DNA of 64,000 nt from Paenibacillus melissococcoides (GTDB taxonomy: Bacteria > Bacillota > Bacilli > Paenibacillales > Paenibacillaceae): NCBI GenBank assembly GCA_944800085.1, contig CALYLO010000004.1, positions 248,001-312,000 on the forward strand. The letters run 5' to 3'. Shown piece by piece: positions 34,185 to 42,462 of this stretch. The notes beneath the pieces were generated by a model. That model worked only from the letters and a program-made list of their open reading frames with translations. It made no database searches and had not been told where the DNA came from. Position 1 is the first letter of the stretch, and every line of letters begins with the position of its first letter. The translations under genes and the position numbers were made by a program.

Positions 34185-35879
34185 TCAGCCGCCTGCCGCC
34201 GCGACATGCTGGATGAGGGCGTAATATTCGGCGGCGACCTCGTTCCAGGAACGCTGCATCGCATGGAATATTGCGGACTGCTGACGCGGCAGCAATTGAT
34301 TCCGATGCAGCCGCAGCCCGCGGATGGCGGCCTCCATTTCCTCCAGCGAATAGGGGTTGAAAGCCAGAAATCCTTCCATATCCTGTATCAGTTCCTTCGT
34401 GACTTCAAGCTGGCTGACCGCTGCCGGAGTTCCCATCGTCAACGATTCCAGTATCGGAAACGGACAGCTGCCCTCGAACAGCGTAGGGACAATGGTGCCG
34501 GCTGCATATTGGTACAAGGAAGGGATATGGGATTTCGGAATACGGCCGATAAAGCGGATGCTGCTGCGAATCTCCTTATTCTGGCACTGCTGGAGAAGCT
34601 TCATGACTTCGGCCCGCTTCGGGTTGTTTCTCAAATCGTCCGTGAACACGAGACGCAGTCGGGAAGCGAATCCGTCCGGCGAATGCCTGTACCGGAGAAA
34701 GGCCGCGATAAGGCGTTCGAAGTTTTTGTGAAGACGCAGGACCGTCGGGAACACCATATAAGGATCGAAGAGCTTATACGCCGCCCGGAATGCCGCTTCG
34801 GGAACAGGCGGGAAGGAATGGTACTCGCTGCTGGGCGGAGCCAGACGAATGACATGGGTCTTGGCCAGAGGCATTCCTCCCAGGGCGACGGCGTGATGCA
34901 GCCGGACATATTGTGAGCTCGATACGATGGCCGCGGCTCTATCCATCACATAATAAGCGGTGCGGTTCACCCGGTGGCAGAATTCAGGCTGGTAGGCATA
35001 GTATAAATCCGGAAATTGATGATGGACGAGATCATGCAGGCATAGAATGTACGGCTTCTTCAGATGCAAGGCCAGATCGAGCGACACGATCGGGACGATC
35101 CAGATGTCGGCGGGGACATGATCGTTGATCCAGCCCATATTATTGGAGCCGACAATCCGGCAGCGTCCCGGAAAGCGGGCATTCAATCCATCGAACGTGC
35201 TGCGGGTGTCACCTTCATTGTAATGCGTCGCCGCAATGTGAATGACCGTATCGTGGCGTATCGTCAGCAAGCCCTCGATAAGCCGGTACAGAAATCTTCC
35301 GATCCCTTCGCCGTCGAGGGCGAGGGGATGGGGGTAGCCCAGGAAGAAGCCGATCTGTGTCACGGGAAAGCTCCCGCTCCATCCCTCCGCAGCCGGATGC
35401 GGCTGCAGCGGAAGGGGAGGGAGAGCCGGTCCGGCAAGGAGCCGCTGGCATTCCTCGGACGAGGCGAAGGTGCGCAGCAGCGTCTTGCGCGGAGTTCCGG
35501 AAGATAGAGTGCGCGAATGCCCCTCCATCCCAATCGGATCAGGGGCACGCCCAAGCAGTTCTGCATATAAAGAGTGAAGGAAAAAGAGCGGTTCAGCAGT
35601 ATAAAAGGATTGAATCCGGCTGGCGATGGTGCCTTGCTGCGGGGGAATCAGCGTGATGGGCGGGCGGCGGTACAACTGTTCGGCTTCATTGCTGCACAGA
35701 ACGCCCATCGCGACCGTGAACTTGCCTGTCCCCATGGATAGAAGCGTGCCGTAATGCTGCAGCTCGGCTTCGCCCGGTTCCCGGTGAAGCATCTGAATGT
35801 ACATCTGCCTGACAAAGTCATTCCCTTCCCGTCTCATCAGCTCATATAGATGATGAATGATTCGATAATGACGGCTCAA
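34185..35879 (-). CDS. GT4 glycosyltransferase with N-terminal DUF4214-like repeats
   Basis: A 564-residue fusion. Residues about 15-150 hold two helical DUF4214-like repeats (FVRQMYIQMLHREPGEAELQ and FLHSLYAELLGRAPDPIGME), as in the large fusion at 13349. The GT4 domain follows, with IGFFLGYPHPLALDGEGIGR, FPTVLRLHKNFERLIAAFLR and PTLFEGSCPFPILESLTMGT. The start is TTG 35879 after GGGAGGGAGAAGG. It is the last gene of an operon with the NeuD/PglD-type acetyltransferase and DegT aminotransferase (21-base gap), which suggests that it transfers the modified amino sugar they make. Confidence 0.85.
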   Translation of the reverse strand: MSRHYRIIHHLYELMRREGNDFVRQMYIQMLHREPGEAELQHYGTLLSMGTGKFTVAMGVLCSNEAEQLYRRPPITLIPPQQGTIASRIQSFYTAEPLFFLHSLYAELLGRAPDPIGMEGHSRTLSSGTPRKTLLRTFASSEECQRLLAGPALPPLPLQPHPAAEGWSGSFPVTQIGFFLGYPHPLALDGEGIGRFLYRLIEGLLTIRHDTVIHIAATHYNEGDTRSTFDGLNARFPGRCRIVGSNNMGWINDHVPADIWIVPIVSLDLALHLKKPYILCLHDLVHHQFPDLYYAYQPEFCHRVNRTAYYVMDRAAAIVSSSQYVRLHHAVALGGMPLAKTHVIRLAPPSSEYHSFPPVPEAAFRAAYKLFDPYMVFPTVLRLHKNFERLIAAFLRYRHSPDGFASRLRLVFTDDLRNNPKRAEVMKLLQQCQNKEIRSSIRFIGRIPKSHIPSLYQYAAGTIVPTLFEGSCPFPILESLTMGTPAAVSQLEVTKELIQDMEGFLAFNPYSLEEMEAAIRGLRLHRNQLLPRQQSAIFHAMQRSWNEVAAEYYALIQHVAAAGG

Positions 35880-35900
35880 CCTTCTCCCTCCCTTCCAGCT

Positions 35901-37019
35901 TTAGGATTCTTTGTCTAATGCGCGCTGCAGCTTGCCGCCAATCCAATGAATGTCTTCCTCGGTCAATTCCCCATGGCTCGGCAAGTTGATTCCTTGCGCA
36001 GCGATTCGGTTCGCGACCGGGAACTCCGTATGCGGCTGCAGATGCTGATACGGCGGAAGAATGTGCATCGGATAGAAGAACGGTCTCGTCTCGATGCCAT
36101 CCTCCTTCAACCGCTCCATGACCCGGTCCCGCTTCGCTTCCGAGCACCCGTTCAATATGACGCTCATCATCCAATAGACGTTTTTGGACCATACCTTCTG
36201 GACCGGCAGCGTGATTCGTTCATCGTACTGCAAGCAGTCGTAGTAATGCATCGCTACCCGAATGCGCTGCTGGATATGCCAGTCGATTTTTTCGAGCTGG
36301 GCGCAGCCGATCGCGGCCTGGATATTCGTCATGCGGTAATTGTAGCCGATGACTGTGTGCCAATATTTTCGGGACCCATCCATGCCCTGGCCCTTGAACA
36401 GGCGAATGTTCTCGGCGATATCGTCATCATCCGTAGTAATGATGCCGCCTTCGCCCGTTGTAATGATTTTATTGCCGAATAAGCTGAAGGCGGCCGTATG
36501 GCCGAGAGAGCCCGCTCTTCTTCCTTTGTATTCGGCGCCGATGGCTTCGGCGGCATCCTCGATGACAAATAAGCCGTGCTCTTGAGCCGCTTGCATAATC
36601 GGATCCATATGAACGGGGTGCCCGTACAGATGGACGGCAATAATGCCCTTCGTTCGGGGCGTAATCTTCTGCACGACCGCCTCCGGATCCATGTTCCACG
36701 TCTCCGGCTCGGAATCGACGAACACCGGTGTCGCTCCGCAATACACGACGGCATTCGCCGTGGCGGCGAAGGTCAGCGTCGGAACAATCACTTCATCCCC
36801 CGGGCCGACTCCGTGCGCGATGAGGGCCAGATGGAGCGCGGTCGTACCGCTGCTGCAAGTAATCGCGTGCTTCGTCTGGCAAAAAGCGGCAAATTGCTGC
36901 TCGAACATGCCCAGATACGAACCGTGGGAAGAAATCCACGTCGAATCGAGACAATCGGCTACATATTTTTTTTCATTCCCGTTTAGAATCGGAGCTGCTA
37001 TAGGATAATATTTCTTCAT
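35901..37019 (-). CDS. DegT/DnrJ/EryC1/StrS-family PLP aminotransferase
   Basis: A 372-residue sugar aminotransferase that would convert a UDP- or dTDP-4-keto sugar to the 4-amino sugar, as PglE or PseC do. The PLP-binding motif is intact: FSLFGNKIITTGEGG carries the catalytic Lys, with DAAEAIGAEYKGRRAG before it and ITCSSGTTALHLALIAHGVG at the phosphate site. GGAGGG five bases before ATG 37019 fixes the start. It lies 27 bases after the acetyltransferase gene. A sugar 4,6-dehydratase is not seen in the window and must come from elsewhere. Confidence 0.93.
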   Translation of the reverse strand: MKKYYPIAAPILNGNEKKYVADCLDSTWISSHGSYLGMFEQQFAAFCQTKHAITCSSGTTALHLALIAHGVGPGDEVIVPTLTFAATANAVVYCGATPVFVDSEPETWNMDPEAVVQKITPRTKGIIAVHLYGHPVHMDPIMQAAQEHGLFVIEDAAEAIGAEYKGRRAGSLGHTAAFSLFGNKIITTGEGGIITTDDDDIAENIRLFKGQGMDGSRKYWHTVIGYNYRMTNIQAAIGCAQLEKIDWHIQQRIRVAMHYYDCLQYDERITLPVQKVWSKNVYWMMSVILNGCSEAKRDRVMERLKEDGIETRPFFYPMHILPPYQHLQPHTEFPVANRIAAQGINLPSHGELTEEDIHWIGGKLQRALDKES

Positions 37020-37046
37020 GTATCTCCCTCCGACATTCAAGACTGC

Positions 37047-37688
37047 TTAACGATCAAAATGTTTGATGACGCGGGCCGGCACCCCCACGGCGAGGCATTG
37101 ATTGGGAATATCGCGAACGACGACGGCGCCAGCTCCCAGAACGGACCATGCTCCGACCGCCATACCGTCAATCACCTGGGTTCCGGTACCGAGAAAGGAG
37201 CCTTCCCCGACCCGCACATTGCCGGATAAATGGCTTCCCGGAGCGATATGGCATGCTTCTCCGATAACGGATTCGTGATCGACAGATGCGCCGGTGTTGA
37301 TGATGGCGAAATCCTGGATGCAGGCTTCCGCATTGACCACGGCCCCGGGCATGATGGCGATGCCTGACCCAAGGCTTGCCGATGGGGAAATATAGGCGTA
37401 TCGGCTGATGGCGTTGATAAGGGTGTAGCCGATGTCCGCGGCGGTGCGGGCCATTTTCCTGCGAATACGGTTGTCGCCGATGGCCACGAACGCCTGATGG
37501 ATCCCTTGCGCATACAGGTCCGGCAGGATCGAATCATCGCCCAGGACAGGAACGTCGGCCACGGAGCCGCTTCCGGCCACGGAAGTGCAGCCGACAAGGT
37601 CGACGGCGGGATCGGCTCGAAGAATGTCAATGATGACTTTGGCATGCCCTCCTGCCCCGATAACGATCGTCCGCTGGCTGTCAGACAA
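37047..37688 (-). CDS. NeuD/PglD-family sugar O/N-acetyltransferase
   Basis: A 213-residue acetyltransferase with an N-terminal Rossmann-like part (TIVIGAGGHAKVIIDILR) and a C-terminal left-handed beta helix (AIINTGASVDHESVIGEACH, SVLGAGAVVVRDIPNQ). His136 in SVDHES matches the catalytic base position of PglD. The pairing with a DegT aminotransferase is the standard arrangement for N-acetylated 4-amino sugars. The start is TTG 37688, seven bases after AGGAGGA. It is the first gene of the three-gene operon. Confidence 0.9.
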   Translation of the reverse strand: MSDSQRTIVIGAGGHAKVIIDILRADPAVDLVGCTSVAGSGSVADVPVLGDDSILPDLYAQGIHQAFVAIGDNRIRRKMARTAADIGYTLINAISRYAYISPSASLGSGIAIMPGAVVNAEACIQDFAIINTGASVDHESVIGEACHIAPGSHLSGNVRVGEGSFLGTGTQVIDGMAVGAWSVLGAGAVVVRDIPNQCLAVGVPARVIKHFDR

Positions 37689-37840
37689 GGCTTATTCCTC
37701 CTGTCAATCGTTTGGATATGGTATGTGTATGATTGCAAGCTAGCAGAAGATTAGGCCATCGGTAGTGTGGAAGGCAAAATAGTTATTTGTCGATAGAGGA
37801 GGGAAATGTTCAGTACAGCATGAAGACGGCATGCGGGCGT

Positions 37841-38926
37841 CTAGATTCCCGCCATATGAAGCACGCGCTTCAGCTTCTCAATGTCTACGATCAGGTTGTC
37901 GGCCCCGCCAACCGGCTTCGGCGGCTGCTCGATATCGCAGATGATTTCATAGTAATTCATACAGGCGTGATTGCTGATTTTCCAGAAATAATCGTCGACG
38001 ACGGTGACGGGCGACAGTTCGATCATCGTCGTGCCCGGATTGCAGAACGCCACATTCACATTGCCGCTTCCGAACGGGGCCACGATGGCTTGAGCGGAAG
38101 AGTAGATGGAAATTTTGTCTTCCATGGACAGCGGGGTGAGCACGATGCGGGTAAAGCCTTTCTCGGCCAGTACCTGCATGACCTCCTCCTCATTGACGAC
38201 AACGCGGGCATGTGCATCCGCCCGGCTGACATATACTCGCTCATACCCTGGCCGGGGCTGGATGTGGCGGTCATCTCTCAACCGCTTGCGGATGAATTGA
38301 TAGGCCCAGCGCGGGCTCTTGCCGAGGATGACCGGGACGGCGGGCACGACCAGCTTGCGCGCGACGAGATGATAATTATTGCGGTCGACTTCAATCAATT
38401 TGTCCATCGGGAAGCCGAGCATTTGCAGCGATTCATATTGGAACGAATGGGTCAGCTTGCCGATCAAGTATTTATCAATGGCGATGCCGCTTTGCTCCAG
38501 CAGATGAATTCGCGGCAAAATATCGAAAAACCAATGGCCGTAAATCGCCTGCGTAAAAGCGACCCCGGGAATGTTCCAGCCCCATATCAGGGTGGCTACG
38601 GTCTCCTCCGTATATTCCGGCGGAGGAAGCTCGGTGAACGGATAAGGATAGGCATACTCGACATCGAGCAGCCGCTTGTGATCGGGGGTGACGACATAAC
38701 CGTTCCCCGTCATGATCCGCCCTTCCGGAATGACCGCCACGAAGGCTTCCTCGAAATGACATGCCGACGGCCAGCGCTTCACATCTTCCCCGTTGGGCGC
38801 AGGCAGATGAATCGTTTCCTTCGGATAAATGACTTTATACCTTTCACGCACGAGATGAGGGTCAGCGGCAAATCCGGCAGCCCAGTCCCGTGTCCGCAAA
38901 TAAAACTGAACGGGTATCGTATTCAT
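37841..38926 (-). CDS. GT61-family (DUF563) glycosyltransferase, copy 1
   Basis: A 361-residue GT61 enzyme. The core motifs are YGHWFFDILPRIHLLEQSGI, KLVVPAVPVILG, YVSRADAHARVVVNEEEVMQ and FGSGNVNVAFCNPGTTMIEL. A near-identical second copy lies at 40294-41379; the two share nearly all residues in the central region and diverge mostly in the first 60. Its likely partner is the methyltransferase gene just upstream, duplicated with it. The start follows the usual MNTIP sequence with GGAGGG. The transferred sugar (GT61 includes xylosyl and GlcNAc transferases) is not known. Confidence 0.87.
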   Translation of the reverse strand: MNTIPVQFYLRTRDWAAGFAADPHLVRERYKVIYPKETIHLPAPNGEDVKRWPSACHFEEAFVAVIPEGRIMTGNGYVVTPDHKRLLDVEYAYPYPFTELPPPEYTEETVATLIWGWNIPGVAFTQAIYGHWFFDILPRIHLLEQSGIAIDKYLIGKLTHSFQYESLQMLGFPMDKLIEVDRNNYHLVARKLVVPAVPVILGKSPRWAYQFIRKRLRDDRHIQPRPGYERVYVSRADAHARVVVNEEEVMQVLAEKGFTRIVLTPLSMEDKISIYSSAQAIVAPFGSGNVNVAFCNPGTTMIELSPVTVVDDYFWKISNHACMNYYEIICDIEQPPKPVGGADNLIVDIEKLKRVLHMAGI

Positions 38927-38990
38927 ATTTCAAGCCCTCCTCCTGCTGCTCATCGTCGTCAGGTGCCGCAGTAGCCGGCAAGGCCATGCA

Positions 38991-39668
38991 TCACACTTGT
39001 CCTGCGGCATAGTTCGCCACAAACGCGTCCTTGTTCTCGATCAGAGGCAGCCAGTTCGCCGGGCATCCTTTTGGGAACAGAACGCCGAGCCCGTTCGAAT
39101 GGGGGAACGTGATATGCGGATGCTCCCCGAGCTCTTCCCACAACCGGTATACACCGAAATCCCACAGGCGGACGGCAGTGTCATGGAACAGTACGATTCC
39201 ATTCTCGGCCAGCTTCGGATACCATGTCGTATAATCGTGATGAACGGCCTCGTAGGTGTGATAACCGTCGATATGAAGCACATCGATGGACCCGTCGGCG
39301 AAGAGATTCGCCGCCCCGTCGAAATCGCTCCGCACCAAGGTTCCGATCTGCGGAAATTCACGGGCGGTAACGGCTTGCACCGCTTGATAGACGACATCGT
39401 CATAGCTGCCGACATGCGGGTCTCCCTCCCAGGTGTCGACAGCGACGCAGCGGGCGGCAAGCTGTCCGTCCTTCACCGCTTGGCAGAAGGTAAAGAATGA
39501 GGTGCCGTACAGCGTGCCCAGCTCCACAATCGTCCGGGGCAGGGCAAAGCGAACCAAATCATACGCAAAGCGGCGATGGCCGGACCAGGCTCCATGCGTC
39601 ATGAACTCACGCGGCAGCTCCGGCGCGGAATCCGCAGCAAACACAGGCTGATGATAGTACCAATGCAT
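38991..39668 (-). CDS. Class I SAM-dependent methyltransferase, copy 1
   Basis: A 225-residue Methyltransf_24 type protein: HRRFAYDLVRFALPRTIVEL, GTLYGTSFFTFCQ as SAM motif I, CVAVDTWEGDPHVGSYDD, and IDVLHIDGYHTYEAVHHDY with the acidic-His active-site segment. The C-terminus has GLGVLFPKGCPANW. ATG 39668 with AAGGTGG is chosen over a start five codons upstream because the paralogue begins at the same place (M-x-W-x-YHQPVF). Together with the GT61 gene downstream it forms a two-gene module that occurs twice. Confidence 0.84.
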   Translation of the reverse strand: MHWYYHQPVFAADSAPELPREFMTHGAWSGHRRFAYDLVRFALPRTIVELGTLYGTSFFTFCQAVKDGQLAARCVAVDTWEGDPHVGSYDDVVYQAVQAVTAREFPQIGTLVRSDFDGAANLFADGSIDVLHIDGYHTYEAVHHDYTTWYPKLAENGIVLFHDTAVRLWDFGVYRLWEELGEHPHITFPHSNGLGVLFPKGCPANWLPLIENKDAFVANYAAGQV

Positions 39669-39874
39669 CGCAACGCACACCACCTTCAGAGATAATAGAC
39701 TGATTGAGATAGACTATGCAGGCAGGAGAGAGGCGGAATAGGGCAACTGAGAGAAGAGAGACACACAATTTTGAGAGAGAAGCGGGGGGCGGGTACCGGG
39801 GCCTTGCTCCAGGAGAGGATAAAGCGGCATTGAAGTGGCATAATATTTTGAGATAGCTCATAGGAGAAGCGGAC

Positions 39875-40174
39875 ATGCCGGAACGTTTGGTTGGCAGACC
39901 TGCGCCAGCCCTCGGCCGTCTGAATTTTCCGCTCGCTTCCGACATCACGAAATCGGTAGCCCGCGACTACGGTGTCCTCATTGAAGAGGAGGGCGTAGCG
40001 CTTCGCGGTCTCTTCATCATCGACCCGGAAGGCGAAGTGAAGTATCAAGTCGTGAACCACAACAATGTCGGACGCACTGTGGACGAGACGCTCCGTGTGC
40101 TGCAAGCTCTGCAATCCGGCGGTCTGTGCCCGAGCGATTGGAAGCCGGGCGACAAGCATCTGGCTGCCAATTAA
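39875..40174 (+). pseudogene. 2-Cys peroxiredoxin with in-frame internal deletion
   Basis: AGGAG and an ATG start MPERLVGRPAPA, the normal start of an AhpC/TSA peroxiredoxin, but the next residues LGRLNFPLASDITKSVARDY belong about 85 residues further on in the family. The whole segment with the peroxidatic Cys (in FVCPTE) is missing, yet the frame is kept, and the end is normal: GVALRGLFIIDPEGEVKYQV, NNVGRTVDETLRVLQALQSG and GLCPSDWKPGDKH with the resolving Cys. It cannot be a peroxidase. A terminator follows. Traces of a second copy are at 42310-42415. Confidence 0.85.
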
Positions 40175-40193
40175 TCGAAATGTGAATATACCG

Positions 40194-40224
40194 GTCCCGC
40201 GGCAATCTGCCTGCGGGACTTTGT
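40194..40224 (+). terminator. Terminator of the peroxiredoxin gene
   Basis: GTCCCGC and GCGGGAC form the outer stem, GGCA and TGCC an inner one; TTTGTTG follows. Confidence 0.7.
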
Positions 40225-40293
40225 TGTATCGGGCTTGTGCCGCTAGAGAGAATGAGAGGCTCCCTTGCAGCGGCACTTCTGATGGGGGCGCGA

Positions 40294-41379
40294 CTAAATG
40301 CCTGCCATATGAAGCACGCGCTTCAGCTTGTCAATGTCTACGATCAGGTTGTCAGCGCCGGCGAGCGGCTTCGGCGGCTGCTCGATATCACAGAGCACCT
40401 CGTAGTAATTCATCCCGGCGTGATTGCTTATTTTCCAGAAGTAACCATCCATAACCGTTACAGGCGTCAGTTCGATCAAGGTAGAGCCTGGATTGCAAAA
40501 CGCGGTATTAATGCTTCCGCTACCGAATGGAGAGACGATAACTTGAGCGGAGGAGTAGATGGATATCTTCTCCACCGTGGACAGCGGCGTGAGCACAATG
40601 CGGACAAAGCCCTTCTCGGCCAGTACTTGCATAACTTCCTCTTCATTGATGACGTGACGGGCGTGCGCATCCTGCCGGCTGACATAGATTCGTTCATAGC
40701 CAGGCCGGGGAGGAATGGCATGAGCGTCTTTCAGGCGGGAGCGGATGAACTGACAGGCCCAGCGGGGACATCCGCCCAGAAGGAACGGGACAGCAGGGAC
40801 GACCAGCTTGCGCGCGGCCAGATGGAAGTCGTTGCGGTCGACTTGAATTAACTTATCCATCGGAAAACCGAGCATTTGCAGCGATTCATATTGAAATGGA
40901 TGAGTCAGTTGGCCAATCAAATATTTATCGATAGCGATTCCGCTCTGCTCCAGCAGATGAATTCGGGGCAAAATATCAAAAAACCAATGCCCGAAAATGG
41001 CCTGTGTATAGGCGTAGCCGGGAATATTCCAGCCCCATATCAACGTGGCCACGGTCTCCGTTGTATATTGCGGCGGAGGAAGCTCAGTGAACGGGTAAGG
41101 GTAAGCAAGCTCCACGTCAAGAAGCCGCCTGTGATCGGGAGTTACGATATATCCGCTCCCTGTCATGACCCTTCCTTCCGGAATGACTGCCACGAAGGCC
41201 TCATCGACGCGGCTTAGCGGGGGCCAACGAGGCAGGTCCACCCCTTTGGGCGCAGGCAACATAACGGTTTCCTCCGGGTAAATGATTTTATATCTCTCTT
41301 GCAGCAGTTGAAGATCGAAGGCAACACCGGCAGCCCAGTCTCTCGTCCGGTGATAGAAAAGATTAGGGATCGTATTCAT
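40294..41379 (-). CDS. GT61-family (DUF563) glycosyltransferase, copy 2
   Basis: A 361-residue paralogue of 37841-38926, same length and same motifs (FGHWFFDILPRIHLLEQSGI, FGSGSINTAFCNPGSTLIEL). AAGGAGGG nine bases before ATG 41379 sets the start; the frame is open further upstream but that part overlaps the methyltransferase gene end. Differences from copy 1 are spread over the protein and both stay open, so both copies seem to be under selection and may use different acceptors. Confidence 0.87.
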   Translation of the reverse strand: MNTIPNLFYHRTRDWAAGVAFDLQLLQERYKIIYPEETVMLPAPKGVDLPRWPPLSRVDEAFVAVIPEGRVMTGSGYIVTPDHRRLLDVELAYPYPFTELPPPQYTTETVATLIWGWNIPGYAYTQAIFGHWFFDILPRIHLLEQSGIAIDKYLIGQLTHPFQYESLQMLGFPMDKLIQVDRNDFHLAARKLVVPAVPFLLGGCPRWACQFIRSRLKDAHAIPPRPGYERIYVSRQDAHARHVINEEEVMQVLAEKGFVRIVLTPLSTVEKISIYSSAQVIVSPFGSGSINTAFCNPGSTLIELTPVTVMDGYFWKISNHAGMNYYEVLCDIEQPPKPLAGADNLIVDIDKLKRVLHMAGI

Positions 41380-41450
41380 CAATGCAGCCCTCCTTGTGCA
41401 GATTTGCTGCTGTCTTGCGGCAGAGGAACGGATAACATAAAAAGAGTTCT

Positions 41451-42128
41451 CTACGCTTGTCCCGCGCCATAGTTCGCCACAAGCGCTTCCTTGTTCGCGA
41501 TCAGCGGCAGCCATTCGGGAGGACATCCTTTGGGGAAGAGGACGCCGAGTCCGCATGAATGAGTGAACGTGATATGGGGATGTCCCTGAAGCTCTTCCCA
41601 CAGCCGGTATACGCCGAAATCTCCCATGCGGATGGCGATGTCATGGAACAATACGATTCCGTTCCCGGCCAGCTTCGGAAGCCAGGTTGTATAATCATTC
41701 CGAACCGCGTCGTAGGTATGATAGCCGTCAATATGGAGGATATCGATGAATCCGTCGGCGAAATATTTCACCGCTCCGTTGAAGTCGCTCCGCACCAAGG
41801 TGCCGATATTCGGAAATTCGCGGGCCGTAACGGCCTGAACCGCTTGGAAGACGGTATCGTTATAGATGCCGACATGCGGATCGCCCACCCACGAATCGAT
41901 AGCGAAGCAGTGTGAGTTCAATTGTCCGTCCTTCACTGCCTGGCAGAAGGCGAAGAACGAGGTGCCGTACAAGGTGCCTAGTTCCGCGATGATGCGGGGC
42001 CGGGCGAAGCGGACCAGATCATACGCGAACCGGCGATGGCCGGACCAGGCTCCATTCGTCATGAACAGTTGCGGCAGCTCCGGCGCCGAATCCGAGGCGA
42101 ACACGGGCTGGTGATAGTGCCAATCCAT
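41451..42128 (-). CDS. Class I SAM-dependent methyltransferase, copy 2
   Basis: A 225-residue paralogue of 38991-39668: MDWHYHQPVFASDSAPELPQ at the start, GTLYGTSFFAFCQ as motif I, and IDILHIDGYHTYDAVRNDY. The same length and near-collinear sequence show a tandem duplication of the methyltransferase plus GT61 pair. AAGGCGGTG precedes the ATG. It is the first gene of the second module. Confidence 0.84.
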   Translation of the reverse strand: MDWHYHQPVFASDSAPELPQLFMTNGAWSGHRRFAYDLVRFARPRIIAELGTLYGTSFFAFCQAVKDGQLNSHCFAIDSWVGDPHVGIYNDTVFQAVQAVTAREFPNIGTLVRSDFNGAVKYFADGFIDILHIDGYHTYDAVRNDYTTWLPKLAGNGIVLFHDIAIRMGDFGVYRLWEELQGHPHITFTHSCGLGVLFPKGCPPEWLPLIANKEALVANYGAGQA

Positions 42129-42309
42129 CCTAAAACACCGCCTTTATAGAAGAGTAGAGTCATTGAATAGAGTATGCAGGGGCAGAGGAGGCGGCAAGGG
42201 CAGCTAAGAGGGGAGAGATGCACAATTTGGACGTGGCCGGTCGCGACGGGGAGAGCGCGATCCGGGCAGGAGAAAGGGCGCTAATTCAGTCCGGAAGGCG
42301 CCCAATCAA

Positions 42310-42415
42310 CGGGAAGCGAGACGGCAAGCATCCGGTTGCGAACGAATCGAAGGGAAACCTGCCGGTCCCCGGCAATCTGTCCGTGGAACTTGGCCGTCTT
42401 GGGCTTGTCTTGTGC
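42310..42415 (+). pseudogene. Remnant of a second peroxiredoxin 3' end
   Basis: The stretch with GACGGCAAGCATCCGG and CCGGTCCCCGGCAATCTG aligns with the last codons and terminator region of the peroxiredoxin gene at 40145-40240 (GGCGACAAGCATCTGG and CCGGTCCCGCGGCAATCTG). Only this 3' part survives. It shows that the duplicated unit once included the peroxiredoxin gene. No reading frame is left. Confidence 0.6.
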
Positions 42416-42462
42416 AGGGAAGGAATGCCATACTATGTATATCAATCATGGGAGGTGTTACG

